In this document: positions 33,001 to 48,000 of the stretch, in pieces | Position numbering within the stretch: the stretch's first letter is position 1 | How the letters are laid out: each line of letters begins with the position of its first letter | Assembly: GCA_951217055.1 (NCBI GenBank) | Contig: OX578277.1 | Location: forward strand, 15,622,562 to 15,686,561 | Length of the DNA stretch: 64,000 nt | Direction of reading: 5' to 3' | From: Gerris lacustris | Lineage: Eukaryota; Arthropoda; Insecta; Hemiptera; Gerridae | Translations under genes and position numbers: made by a program | Notes under the pieces: generated by a model | Told to the model about the DNA's origin: nothing | The model's database searches: none | The model's input: the letters and a program-made list of their open reading frames with translations, nothing else

Positions 33001-36000
33001 AAACGAGAGTTAGTGCGGGAAAACACAGATTGGCCATATTCTCTGAGGGAAAAAATAAAGCCACTATGTCTGTGGTTAGGATGGCCTCTCCCCTCCACTA
33101 GAGACATTTATCTTTGCCTAGTTGGCCCGCCTTTTTGTCCGGGAAAATCTCGAGCTCTTATTGGCTCCCCACCCCATTTGCTAGTTACTCCCGCGCTGTC
33201 AACGCACTAACTCTCGTTTGGGACAGACTGTAGGTCTACATTAAGTGGATGATAATAGAAAATATAACTTTAAAAACAAGTCTTTCAAACTATATTGATC
33301 TAGGTATTCCTGTAAATATCATGTCCCTAAGGAACGTGTTTTACTTTTAGCATAAAGCTGTTCTCAAAGCAAAGAAAAAATAAATAATAAATAACTGTTT
33401 CATGTTTCTGTAAAATTTATACAGCAGTCTTTCATCTAAAACTATGTTAATTACTGAAATTAATTTATTGGACTTCCCAAACAAAGATTCTCAATTAATT
33501 TTACAGAAAAAAAAACAAAAAACAAAAACAATTATAATAGCTATAGCTAGGTGTACTTAGATATGTTTTAAACGTTTAACTTCAATAGTATTATAAATGG
33601 TAACAGCCAGATAAATTATATTAGTAATCTTTGCTTCTATTTTATTTTTATTTTTTTTTTTTTTTTACTTTATGATCAATAACTAGTTCATTTTGGGAAA
33701 GATTGGTCTGCTACTGCTGCATTATGAATCTACACTAAGGGCTAATTCGTATTGTACGTGCCATCGAAACGTCTTCGAGTTAGACCTCTACCTGGTTTAT
33801 ATACAGGAGGGTTGTTTTTCTTCAGGAAATGAGCGGAGCACTGCGAAGCTTTGCAGAGCGGCTATTGAAAATTCAAGAGTACACAAAATTAATGTTTTTA
33901 ATTGAATATGCGAGATTTTATCACCTAATCTCAAAGTGGTGGCACGTACAATCCGAATTTACCCTACACTTATAGTTCTGGTTTAAAAAATAATTGGAAA
34001 AAAACTAATTTAACTTTTAACATAAAGCTGGTGGTTGTCTGTACTCTAATGTTAGTTAAATAAAATAATACAACTTGATAGTTATGTAGTACATATTGGA
34101 AAGTAGAACAATGACTGTTTCTTAATAATAAATTTTGTGAGACATTCTCATGATTTCTTCCTCTTGGCATCGATGTTTTTGTGGTAATCGTAAGAGTCAA
34201 CAGAAATAATACGTGTGCTTTAGTTTTAATCGGGAAAGAACAAGCGTGATGAAATATCGCTCATCAGCCAATCGATTCCACCGACTAAATTTTCACCTGT
34301 ATACGCTGAACATTTTGTAATCTGCCAATGATGTGATTGTATCTTCTCTAATTCTAATATTTCTTTAATCTCATCCAGTCCAATTCTTCCTGGCAAGTCC
34401 TGTTTGTTAGCTAGTATGAGTACGGACGCGCCTAACAATCTCTCTTCTGATAACAATTTGTGAAGTTCTCTACTGCAATCTGCCATTCTCATTTTATCAG
34501 TGCAATCTACAACCCATATAAGGCCGTCTGTACATTCGAAATAATTCCTCCAGTAAGATCTCAACGATGTCTGACCGCCGACATCCCATAGGTTCAAAAC
34601 GTAATCATTGTAAAGAACAGTTTTAATATTAAATCCTAATGTGGGTGAAGTTTCGCCCACGTCTTCGCCGTTAAGTCTTTTTAATATACTTGTTTTACCT
34701 GCGTTATCCAGTCCTAAGATAAGGATTCTCATCTCCTTCTCTTTGGCCTTGATCTTCTTTAATATTGATAAAAAACCCATGACTTTTCTTAATTTTAAAC
34801 ACACTTTAAACTAGAAAAACAAGATTTCTAAATAAATACGTATCTTTTCTCTTTCTTTCTTTATTTATAACCTGCTTCGGTAGTAGGTTATAAAACGAGG
34901 ATAACAACTTTCTAATTAAAGATCTGGTCTTTCATACACCCGCTCCCCCCCCCCCCCCCCCCCCCATTTTTTACAATTAAAATAAAGTTTTATAACTATA
35001 TAAACATATCTTCTGAATTACTTTTAATTTTTACTTAAATTTGCCATACCCATTTGTAATTTTCCGTTTTATTGTGTACTTTTTTACACGTTAAAAATAT
35101 TTCCTGTTTTTAATAGTTCTTTTTTTTTTTTTAAATACATAAAAAATATCACACTTAGTGAAAACATTGGAACATCTGGATTGGAAGGCCTGAACCAAAA
35201 CTTTACTAACTAATATTGGAGCATTATGCTTAGTTTAGGATCTCAATACAGTAAGGTGTACAATAAGGTACATTGGTAGGTGTACATGTAACTTCAATAT
35301 GATATAGTAGAAACTTTTGGTGTAGCGACCTTGAGATTAACTAGATTAAATAGAGTGCCTTTACATGGAAAGATACGGTACTCAGATCGTTTTCAATACA
35401 CCATGTAAACATAACTAGTAATAATATATGTTTTTGTTTTCAATTATTTAAAAAAAATATAGATTGAAACTTTCTTTTGGATCTCCTGTAAAATTTCAAT
35501 TGTTACACATAAGAGATACTTTCTATGAAAGACGTTTTCTTTCATAATGTCATCAATGTAGCTCTTCTTAAAGAAGAGCTACATTGATGACATTATGAAT
35601 AGCACTACAGCTCTCTTTTTAAGAAGAGCTGCAGTTATTGATGAGGCGGCTTGTCAACAGGGACTATCAAGCCCATAATTTTAGGGCCTCAATTCTTCTA
35701 CCACTATCTGGTATGATCAATATTATAATTATAATTATTGAAAAATATATGTAATACATTGCAAAATTTATTGATCTACCCCTTTTTTTTTTTAAAATTC
35801 TTGAAAAAATGTTAGATGAAGGTTAATTATGTTTTATTTCTTATTTTCTAGTAAACCAGAATTCTGTGCAGAAATTAGTTCCCAATTGGTGGAGATGGTG
35901 ACCAAAGAGTTTCCTGCTAATGAAGATCAAGATGTTGTTAATGATATTGTTAAAATAGTTTTATCTTCAATGATTAATGTCGGCAATCATTCACTGAGAG

Positions 36001-39000
36001 AATTATTCTCTTTGTCATCTTCGGTGATGGAGTCATTTACTTCTATTGTAAGTTTATACAGTATTTTATTTTACTAAAATGCAACTTTAATTAATTTAAT
36101 ATCACGTTTAGTTTGTAGAATAGATCTATAAATAATATTCCTTACCTTCTTTTGAGGTTACTCCTAATAGTTTTTTTATTTTGCTAATGCAAAATTTTGA
36201 ACAAATCGAAAGGTACAAATATCTATACAAACAATTAATTAAGTAAATACAAGGTGTAGCAAATAAAAACAGCTTTATATTCCTTCACAGTACTCTCCCC
36301 CAAGAGCAACAGACTTGTGCCAGCGTTTCTCCTGTAATTTTAGAACCATTTGGCGTAGTCCTTTGAAGTCTCGAAACATTTGGCGTAGTCCTTTGAAGTG
36401 GAGCCCTTTAAAACGTTAGTAGTAGCCATTTGAATGGCCTGTTCTGCCTAAAAATGATGGCCTTTAAGATTATTTTTCTTATGTGGTAATAGAAAAAAGT
36501 CACAAGGAACGAGATCAGGGATGGGGTACAGGGATTTGTTTTCGAGCCAAAAACTGACACACAGCAAGTGAAGAATGACAAATTTTTCAATTTTCAAAAT
36601 CAAATTTTTTGGAACCTTTTTGCACACTGTTTACGCATGTGCAAATGTTCATGAAGCATTTTTCTTATGCTTTCTTTGTTAATTTCTAGTTCAAATGACA
36701 TCATTCTAAGCATTAACCGCTGATCTGAAAAAAGTTTATGATCTCAAACGTTAGACATTCGAATTTGTGGTCGTGACGATGGGGGCACCTTGTCGAGGGC
36801 CGTCCTATATCGATTTCTCCCTTCTTTAAACCGTCGAGCCCACTCAAACACACACGCTTGCAATAAAGAGTCACTCCCATACACTGCACAAATTTTTCTG
36901 CCACTTTTCACCTGCTTTAACTAAAAACTTCACCACAGTTGTCTGTTCGATATTTCTATTTCACTCATTTTTCAAAACTGAAATCTCAAACAATTACCGA
37001 AATGCAGTTGATAATAATATGGATTTTGGTACAGTAACCTGGTATATTGTATTTGTTCAATAACAAACCTCAATTAGTGCGTAAGTGTTGCCACAGAAAC
37101 CTCATAAAAATTCTCGTTATTTATTTGCCACACCTGCTACTTGATAAAAGTGTTGTTTTGGTTAAATGACTTGTATAATATAGTACACTTGAGGGAGCTA
37201 GCGTAGCCGTGTGAGTTAAACCACGTCTGCTCGGCCATCACTGAATCTCGAGTGGAACGAGACGGGGTTCGATTCCTCGCCGTGACACTCTGATTTATAT
37301 GGCTCACTATTGATCACATCATACTCGCTTTGGCGGTACTATGTACAGAGGTATGATGTGTGAAGTGGCTGGAACTCTCTACCGCGGGGCGTAAAAAGGG
37401 CCTAAGTGATGGCCTAATTGCAAGGTTCGAACAAGTGGTTCGTCCTACCCGTCCTAGTAGAAAGTACTAGACTACTACTACTACTACTACTAGTACACTT
37501 GAAAACCACTCATAGGGGCACTTTTTGATAACAGAAGTTAGAAGTATTGATTTTGCTGCTCGATGGTTATTTTAAAATTTTATTATGATTTTTTTTTTTT
37601 TTGCTCCAGTTAATCGATGCGTTATTCACATTAAAAGAAGATTTGAAGTTAGAATTTTTGAACCTTGTTATTAAAGAGAGGAGTGTATTTCAAGAAGGAA
37701 TGAAATCTTTTGCCGCATTTCTATTGAATTCTCTTCTACTGCATGATACTAAGTCTATGACTTTCCAGACTGCAATCGGAGTCCATCATAAACAGTGGAC
37801 TTCCCAAAATATACCTGTAAAATTCAAATCTCTTTACAATCAGGTGACTTTGCTTGTTATTTTACTGAAAATTTATTTTACTTTATTATTATTTTAAAGG
37901 TTGGAAAAATATAAAAAGTTAAATAATAGATTTTGAAATGAGCTATATGATCTAATAATTAAATATTATTAGCCGAAAAATAAATTGGGTAGAAATTAAT
38001 AAAAACTCTTCTTTACTATGATTAAATTAACTTTTATCTGGTTCCAGAACAATTATGAAAGCTCATAGTATATTGGCAATGAGCAAGATAAGATTTATTT
38101 CTAGAAAAAGTCTTGTCAAAATAGATATTAAAGGTGAATCATTTAATTCTTAAGGTGGGGACACACTAGAGCATTCGCCCCGAATGAGCATGCATTCGCC
38201 CCTGAATGAGCATGAGTTCCGAGCACGCGTTCGCTCAGAAATGGATAGGGCGAGCCGAACGGAAACGCATGCTCATTCGGGGCGAATGCTCAAGTGTATC
38301 CCCACCTTTATTGGAAAATTAATGAAAACAGTCAACTTCTATCTTTAAGGAAATCGATAAATTGTTGTAATAATTTTATTAACGGTGCTTTGTCTTTGCT
38401 TAGTTGGAAACACTTCTCACCAAGGAGGGAGTAATGAGGGAAGTGGAGTTGGTTTTAGACGACACTAAAGTAAATTTAACTCATCTTCTCTACGTCATTG
38501 CTTTAATGTCTCAACATTCTGATCAATCTGACCACTTAGACATTGTTAAAGGTATAAAGTAAATCTAACTCATCTTCTCTATGTCATTGCTTTAATGTCT
38601 CAACATTCTGATCAATCTGACCACTTGGACATTGTTAAAGGTATAAAGTAAATCTAACTCATCTTCTCTATGTCATTGCTTTAATGTCTCAACATTCTGA
38701 TCAATCTGACCACTTGGACATTGTTAAAGGTATAAAGTAAATCTAACTTATCTTCTCTATGTCATTGCTTTAATGTCTCAACATTCTGATCAATCTGACC
38801 ACTTGGACATTGTTAAAGGTATAAAGTAAATCTAACTCATCTTCTCTATGTCATTGCTTTAATGTCTCAACATTCTGATCAATCTGACCACTTAGACATT
38901 GTTAAAGGTATAAAGTAAATCTAACTCATCTTCTCTATGTCATTGCTTTAATGTCTCAACATTCTGATCAATCTGACCACTTGGACATTGTTAAAGGTAT

Positions 39001-42000
39001 AAAGTAAATCTAACTCATCTTCTCTATGTCATTGCTTTAATGTCTCAACATTCTGATCAATCTGACCACTTGGACATTGTTAAAGGTATAAAGTAAATCT
39101 AACTCATCTTCTCTATGTCATTGCTTTAATGTCTCAACATTCTGATCAATCTGACCACTTGGACATTGTTAAAGGTATAAAGTAAATCTAACTCATCTTC
39201 TCTATGTCATTGCTTTAATGTCTCAACATTCTGATCAATCTGACCACTTGGACATTGTTAAAGGTATAAAGTAAATCTAACTCATCTTCTCTATGTCATT
39301 GCTTTAATGTCTCAACATTCTGATCAATCTGACCACTTGGACATTGTTAAAGGTATAAAGTAAATCTCATCTTCTCTATGTCATTGCTTTAATGTCTCAA
39401 CATTCTGATCAATCTGACCACTTGGACATTGTTAAAGGTATAAAGTAAATCTAACTCATCTTCTCTATGTCATTGCTTTAATGTCTCAACATTCTGATCA
39501 ATCTGACCACTTGGACATTGTTAAAGGTATAAAGTAAATCTCATCTTCTCTATGTCATTGCTTTAATGTCTCAACATTCTGATCAATCTGACCACTTGGA
39601 CATTGTTAAAGGTATAAAGTAAATCTAACTCATCTTCTCTATGTCATTGCTTTAATGTCTCAACATTCTGATCAATCTGACCACTTGGACATTGTTAAAG
39701 GTATAAAGTAAATCTAACTCATCTTCTCTATGTCATTGCTTTAATGTCTCAACATTCTGATCAATCTGACCACTTGGACATTGTTAAAGGTATAAAGTAA
39801 ATCTAACTCATCTTCTCTATGTCATTGCTTTAATGTCTCAACATTCTGATCAATCTGACCACTTGGACATTGTTAAAGGTATAAAGTAAATCTAACTTAT
39901 CTTCTCTATGTCATTGCTTTAATGTCTCAACATTCTGATCAATCTGACCACTTGGACATTGTTAAAGGTATAAAGTAAATCTAACTCATCTTCTCTATGT
40001 CATTGCTTTAATGTCTCAACATTCTGATCAATCTGACCACTTGGACATTGTTAAAGGTATAAAGTAAATCTAACTCATCTTCTCTATGTCATTGCTTTAA
40101 TGTCTCAACATTCTGATCAATCTGACCACTTGGACATTGTTAAAGGTATAAAGTAAATCTAACTCATCTTCTCTATGTCATTGCTTTAATGTCTCAACAT
40201 TCTGATCAATCTGACCACTTGGACATTGTTAAAGGTATAAAGTAAATCTAACTCATCTTCTCTATGTCATTGCTTTAATGTCTCAACATTCTGATCAATC
40301 TGACCACTTGGACATTGTTAAAGGTATAAAGTAAATCTCATCTTCTCTATGTCATTGCTTTAATGTCTCAACATTCTGATCAATCTGACCACTTGGACAT
40401 TGTTAAAGGTATAAAGTAAATCTAACTCATCTTCTCTATGTCATTGCTTTAATGTCTCAACATTCTGATCAATCTGACCACTTGGACATTGTTAAAGGTA
40501 TAAAGTAAATCTAACTCATCTTCTCTATGTCATTGCTTTAATGTCTCAACATTCTGATCAATCTGACCACTTGGACATTGTTAAAGGTATAAAGTAAATC
40601 TAACTCATCTTCTCTATGTCATTGCTTTAATGTCTCAACATTCTGATCAATCTGACCACTTGGACATTGTTAAAGGTATAAAGTAAATCTAACTCTTCTT
40701 CTCTACATCATTGCTTTAATGTCTCAACATTCTGATCAATCTGACCACTTGGACATTGTTAAAGGTATAAAGTAAATCTAACTCATCTTCTCTATGTCAT
40801 TGCTTTAATGTCTCAACATTCTGATCAATCTGACCACTTGGACATTGTTAAAGGTATAAAGTAAATCTAACTCATCTTCTCTATGTCATTGCTTTAATGT
40901 CTCAACATTCTGATCAATCTGACCACTTGGACATTGTTAAAGGTATAAAGTAAATCTCATCTTCTCTATGTCATTGCTTTAATGTCTCAACATTCTGATC
41001 AATCTGACCACTTGGACATTGTTAAAGGTATAAAGTAAATCTAACTCATCTTCTCTATGTCATTGCTTTAATGTCTCAACATTCTGATCAATCTGACCAC
41101 TTGGACATTGTTAAAGGTATAAAGTAAATCTAACTCATCTTCTCTATGTCATTGCTTTAATGTCTCAACATTCTGATCAATCTGACCACTTGGACATTGT
41201 TAAAGGTATAAAGTAAATCTAACTCATCTTCTCTATGTCATTGCTTTAATGTCTCAACATTCTGATCAATCTGACCACTTGGACATTGTTAAAGGTATAA
41301 AGTAAATCTAACTCTTCTTCTCTACATCATTGCTTTAATGTCTCAACATTCTGATCAATCTGACCACTTGGACATTGTTAAAGGTATAAAGTAAATCTAA
41401 CTCTTCTTCTCTACATCATTGCTTTAATGTCTTAACATTCTGATCAATCTGACCACTTGGACATTGTTAAAGGTATAAAGTAAATCTAACTCTTCTTCTC
41501 TACATCATTGCTTTAATGTCTCAACATTCTGATCAATCTGACCACTTGGACATTGTTAAAGGTATAAAGTAAATCTCATCTTCTCTATGTCATTGCTTTA
41601 ATGTCTCAACATTCTGATCAATCTGACCACTTGGACATTGTTAAAGGTATAAAGTAAATCTAACTCATCTTCTCTATGTCATTGCTTTAACCCTTTGAGT
41701 ACTGAGTGATTTATTCTAGGGTTGTAGCGCAGGCCTGAGCAAGCAATTGAGGAATGTTCCACCCTGGCCTGAGTCATTTTCTACCCTACACATTACATGT
41801 AACACACTTTTTTAATGCCATTGCCTTTTTCCCCTGCCAATAATTAAGCTAATTTGTAATATATTTTTACACATTCACAATATATAAACCTTATTTTACA
41901 GTAATATTTTTTAAAATAATATTTTTTTTTTAAAATAATTGTTGCAAAGTGAGTATATACATAATAATTTCCGGCAAGGATTGGTGAATGAGGTAATTGA

Positions 42001-45000
42001 TTATACGGTTATTATTTTTTAATCTACAGTAATGTAGAAAGAATGTCTACATCGTTTTAAGAATTTATATTTTATCGTGTACCCGCAAAGCGCTTACATA
42101 CATACACAAAGCCATAAACTGAGCCTATAATGTACAGATCTTCCGCTCTAGACTCTCTCTCTCTCTTTTGATGAATTTATAATATAATATTATAATTTTT
42201 GTGAAAGCAAAAGCCCCATCCTCCTCTTTGATCCCCATCCTCCTCTTTGATCCGGGCACAGAAATTGGAGCTGAACTAGGCCCCGCAATGTCTTGCTGCC
42301 TTTTGACATAAGAAAATTCATCGTCTGAACTCTCGTCGAAATCTTCCTCACGATCACTTCTTGTGAGAATATCTAACAACTCCTTATCTGTCCATAAACG
42401 TCTCCTATTCCTATCTACAGGCATTATTCCGCTAATAAATAAAATAAACCGAATAATTTATAATAATAACTAAAACCGAAAGAAGTCCAAAAAAGTAAGC
42501 CAGGTCAGATCGATAACGTCAATATAAACACAAAAATTAAGATGAGAATTCCGAGAGTAAGCCAAGTAATTTAGGTAACATCAATAAATGCGAGAGTTTT
42601 GAAGAGGTGTATAAGGTTTGGTGTTCGAACAAGAACTGAGGTTGTAAAAGATTTTTGGCATTTAGCTCCCAACCTAACGGTACAATATTTACTAGAAAAT
42701 AGGAAAAAAGGACGGGGAAAGCCGGTTAGACCCTACATAATATAATAGAGTAGGTAGAAAAGGATCCGTATTTGCTGAGAGATTGGAAAAAAGTGAAAAA
42801 GGATTAAGGCCTAGAGCTCGGTGCATGAGGTAGATGCGTGACGGGATCTACAACCCCTAGATGACGACATCTCGTCTATCCTTTCTTTTCTATCAGCAAC
42901 CCTCGCTCCATCTAAACGACCCTTTATAGAACCTATTAATACCACCGACAACAACTAGAAAGCGCTAGATGTACAATCTCGGGCCTCTAAACAAGAAAGA
43001 ACTGTCCCCGTAAATTTACGTCAGTAGGCCTGAGGACATCAAAATGGTTGACGTAAATTTACGTCAGTAGGCCTGATGGCAGTAGGTCTGTTGACGTAAA
43101 TTTACGTCAGTAGTACTCAAAGGGTTAATGTCTCAACATTCTGATCAATCTGACCACTTGGACATTGTTAAAGGTATAAAGTAAATCTAACTCATCTTCT
43201 CTATGTCATTGCTTTAATGTCTCAACATTCTGATCAATCTGACCACTTGGACATTGTTAAAGGTATAAAGTAAATCTAACTCATCTTCTCTATGTCATTG
43301 CTTTAATGTCTCAACATTCTGATCAATCTGACCACTTGGACATTGTTAAAGGTATAAAGTAAATCTAACTCATCTTCTCTATGTCATTGCTTTAATGTCT
43401 CAACATTCTGATCAATCTGACCACTTGGACATTGTTAAAGGTATAAAGTAAATCTCATCTTCTCTATGTCATTGCTTTAATGTCTCAACATTCTGATCAA
43501 TCTGACCACTTGGACATTGTTAAAGGTATAAAGTAAATCTAACTCATCTTCTCTATGTCATTGCTTTAATGTCTCAACATTCTGATCAATCTGACCACTT
43601 GGACATTGTTAAAGGTATAAAGTAAATCTAACTCATCTTCTCTATGTCATTGCTTTAATGTCTCAACATTCTGATCAATCTGACCACTTGGACATTGTTA
43701 AAGGTATAAAGTAAATCTAACTCATCTTCTCTATGTCATTGCTTTAATGTCTCAACATTCTGATCAATCTGACCACTTGGACATTGTTAAAGGTATAAAG
43801 TAAATCTAACTCTTCTTCTCTACATCATTGCTTTAATGTCTCAACATTCTGATCAATCTGACCACTTGGACATTGTTAAAGGTATAAAGTAAATCTAACT
43901 CTTCTTCTCTACATCATTGCTTTAATGTCTTAACATTCTGATCAATCTGACCACTTGGACATTGTTAAAGGTATAAAGTAAATCTAACTCTTCTCTATGT
44001 CATTGCTTTAATGTCTCAACATTCTGATCAATCTGACCACTTGGACATTGTTAAAGGTATAAAGTAAATCATTTATACTTTTTGGTTTATTCAATACCTA
44101 GTTTATATTTATTTATTTATTTTTTCGATGTACAACTCTGCAAACAATAAATTATTTTACTATTTTATTACTTCGAGTTGTGGTATGTTATCAATTGATA
44201 AAGAGTCATTATTTGGAGCTCAAAAATGTCTAAATAAACTTAACTATATAAAATACTGAGGTAGAAGGACTAAATAATTAATAATTCCTTTTTATCGGAA
44301 GTGAGGCAACATCCTAGTGACTGATTAGTATTTCTTATAAATTGGGTCAAAGTCGAAAAGGGGGTCAAAATACATTCAGTGTGGCCCAAAAGTGGGTAGT
44401 ATATTTAAAAAGGATAATTGTATTAAATAATATTAATATGTAACTGACACAACTTCAAATAATGTTTTAAAATTAGTTTTATGTTTTATTTCATTGAATT
44501 TTCATTGTTAATAAATCTAGATCTTTCGGAGGAGACCATATCTGAGTGAATCCTAAAATTTTGAATCCATAACAGGATGTTGCTCGTAATGAGCAAATGA
44601 GCAACTCCCTTCGGAACAATCCCTTGAATGGATTTGGAACACAAAATTGTAATTGTGATTTTGTAATCGTTAGGATTACAAAATCTTCTGAGGCGATCTC
44701 CTTCTGATGATCTACACTAATTAGACTCCGTTTGAAATCAGTGTTGCAGGGCCGTAACTACCACCGGGGCAACCGGGGCATTGCCCTGGGGCCCCCAATC
44801 TGACGGCCCTATTTGAATTTTAATGGGCAAAACGAAATAATGTGAATTTTAAAAGCCTTTTATCAAAAAAATTAGTTTCAGGAGAGAATAATTATGGACT
44901 ATACTATAATTAAACGGTTCTTTTGAAACTAGGGGGCCCCTAGAAATTTACAGAAAAAGATTCAATATTGGCAACGTATGACAAACGTAGTTCACCAGTA

Positions 45001-48000
45001 AGTTTTTTGAGGACTATGACACGGTGAACTGACAAAAAACTCTGACGCTTACTCAATATATTGTTCACCTTTATCAAGTTTTTCCCTTAAACTGTTACGA
45101 AGAGATCGTATTATAAGTTATACATGTATTTATGTAGTAGCCTAACTAAATTAATCAGAAGGTAGGTGAGGGGTAAGGATTTAGCTATAGAGGCTAAATT
45201 AGACATTTTCGATTTTGGGTCATGCGCAAAATAAAATACTATAGATGTGGGTAATTTGACCTCTAGAATGCATTTAAAACACGTTTTGGGTGGTTATTTT
45301 TCAAAACATTTCCGGGGGAGGACCCCCGTACCCCCCTTTTTCTGGGGGGAAGTATACCCTCGACACCACGAAGGGCCCCCAGAATAATCTTGCCCCAGGG
45401 CCCCCAAGATTGTAGTTACGGCCCTGCAGTGTTGTTTAATCTCTCAAATGCTCAAAATATCCTCCATCAAGGTTACAATAATCTTTAGACCAATCCTTGT
45501 CTCACAATATGACACAAATTGTGGTCTGAATCAATGTCGATGAAGATTTAGCTCTTAAGTTATGCATTTAGAAATAAAAGATTATTTAGACTTAAGTTTA
45601 TTATTATTTTTCCTCTTATCTTCAAAAAAAATTTATTGTTAAAGTAAGAATTTAGCAAATGTGTTGTGGGAGCTAAAAACAAAGCATTTAGCATCAAGGA
45701 TAGACTGTGAATGAGTATTAAGTATATATTTTGTCAGCCTGTCTGTATTAGAAATAATATGTTTATCTACGATTGAAACGAAATATAAACATTATATCTT
45801 TGTTTAGATGCGTAGAAAGTGATTATTTACGTACTTGTATTCATTGCGCATGCGCGTCTCATAGATCTGAATGATTCCTCTTCTTTACCACACTAGTGCG
45901 GTAAAGAAGAGGAATTCTTCAGCTTTACGCACGATTAGAGAGTTTGTTTACATTTAACAAAACTAATTTGCTATTCTTTTATTAAAATAACTGTTTATAT
46001 CGAGTTTTTAGTGAAAAACAATGAATGAATCAAGTGGCTTTGACGAAAATGTAGAGAATAATACTCCTCCAGAAATAATTAATTCGGCAACAAATACAAC
46101 TCAAGATTAATTCCATCTTTATCAAGAGAAGAGATACGAACTTACATGCAGCAAGTTTAATTTTTATCTGTATTTATTATTTAAATCTAACAATCGTAGA
46201 TAAAGTACGGTACGCAACTCGTGCGAAAACGGCATTTGCATTGCTCGTGTGGTTTTACAACCCTCGCTGTCGCTCGGGTGCAAACTCCACACTCGCATGC
46301 AAAATGCTACTTTCCGCACTCGACGCGTAATGTACTATTATAGTATCTGAGGGGTCTATATTTTGAATTTTATTTTTAGTGCCCCATAAAATGAAATGTT
46401 CAGTTAAAACGGGGGATGCACTTTACTTTTAAAACTTTAAAATACATTACTTGTCAAAACCTTAAAAGATTAAATGGTTGTCAAATATATATAGAATATC
46501 ACTTTTAAGTAGAAGTGATAATAAGTTAATAGTTCAGGAGATAGCATTAAAAAAAGTTTCTGACTAATATCAAGCTAGAATTTTGGTGAATAAGTTAATG
46601 TTTTGGTACCTTTTAAGAATATGTGGTTGTCTAAGTTCGTCTGCAGGACATAGCTTGGCAATAGGCGTTTGAAAAACACAAACCAGAGGAGAGCGGTCAT
46701 ACCCCACTCAGTTTAGTGGACAATGAGATTTTCATAATCCTGAATAAAAAATTATTTAGTAGACCAAAATTCAAGTTGATGTTAGTTTGTGATTTGGTAG
46801 GTGATTTGGAGTAATATTTGAATGACTAACCTATCGAGTGATAAACTAATATCAACTTGATCTTGGTCTAATAACTAAAGTTTTACTCAGGATTAACGAA
46901 ATCACATTGTCCACCAAAATGGGCTGGGCATGGCTGTTCTCCCCCGGTTTGTTTAATTCAAATGCCTATTGCATTAAACTATGCCCCGCAGACGAACTTA
47001 GACAACCACTTATTCTTAAAAGGCACCAAAAGATGAATTTAGTTTGTCAGACACTTTTTTTCACACTATGTTCTGGACTATAAGTTGTACAGTGTTACTG
47101 CTGATTAATAAGTTTTATTTTAAATGTAATATTTTTGTTGCAGCAACTGCAGATAAATGGTTTAAAGAAGCCCTGATTGAGAGGAACGAGTTACATCTTG
47201 GTTTGGCATTACTTGTAACTAGACATCATTTTGCCGAGGTCTCAAAATACTTTGTCAGTTATGCTAATTGGTTTGGATCTGTTCAAGCTAAAAATGTACT
47301 GACCTTAAATTTCTTTTTTGAATTTCTCTCAAAGCTTGTACCATTTGAACCGGCTGTCTTTCTGAAAATTCAAGTCACAAAGGTACTTATTAAGTTAAAG
47401 AGTTTATTTAATGTTTGCAGTAATCTCATGAAAAGGTAAAAATAATAAAACAGAAATTAATATTAAATGTTTGTCTGTTAAAGGTTCCATCAGGGCCATC
47501 ATCCTGCCAAGATGTAATCAGCGATTATATTGCTCTTGCTAAGACTCGTTTGTCAGATATGAATCAAACTTATGACTACATAAGTCTGTTTAATGATTTC
47601 CATGAAACTATTGAGGTAAAGTAGACAACTTGTTGAATCTCTCGTCAGACTAAGGCTGTTTTTAATTTCAGTCAATACTTAACTTTTGTGATAGTATGGT
47701 TCTAAAATAAAAAAATATTAGTCCACTTCATGGGAAAACATTCAATCATGAATATATTTTTCTGTTCACTCCAAGAGGAAAAATATAGTACTAAAAAACA
47801 AAATAGTATTTTGTCAGAAGTATTTGAAACTGACTCTATATGACACAAAAACAACAAAACTATCACTGTCATAACTTCTTTGTCAACCTTTAGTGGCGAT
47901 ATATAGAACTAAAAGTAAAAACTGAGCGACCTCCTGTTAGATTCAAAATATCTGGTGTCTACTCTATTTAAAATATTTAATTTAGCGTACATATTGGAAA

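Larger units (their letters stand above)
38470..44069 (+). repeat. 89-bp minisatellite derived from FANCA exon 5 and its splice donor
   Basis: The unit repeats the last 80-odd bases of exon 5 (TAAAGTAAATCTAACTCATC onward) plus the junction TTGTTAAAG|GTATAAAG. From junction positions 38551, 41646, 43173 and 44056, and counting 4 bp and 3 bp deletion variants, the array holds 46 copies after the exon's own (35 before, 1 across and 10 after the piggyBac insertion). Variant units (CTTCTTCTCTACATC instead of CATCTTCTCTATGTC) occur in clusters, indicating block duplication. No spacers, so it is not CRISPR-like. Confidence 0.97.

Noticed and set aside
38470..44069. CRISPR-like array
   Set aside because: Units are contiguous 89 bp direct repeats with no spacers and derive from a eukaryotic exon; there are no cas genes.
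45874..45915. Hairpin as a transcription terminator
   Set aside because: This is intron DNA of a eukaryote; a hairpin alone gives no support for a terminator.
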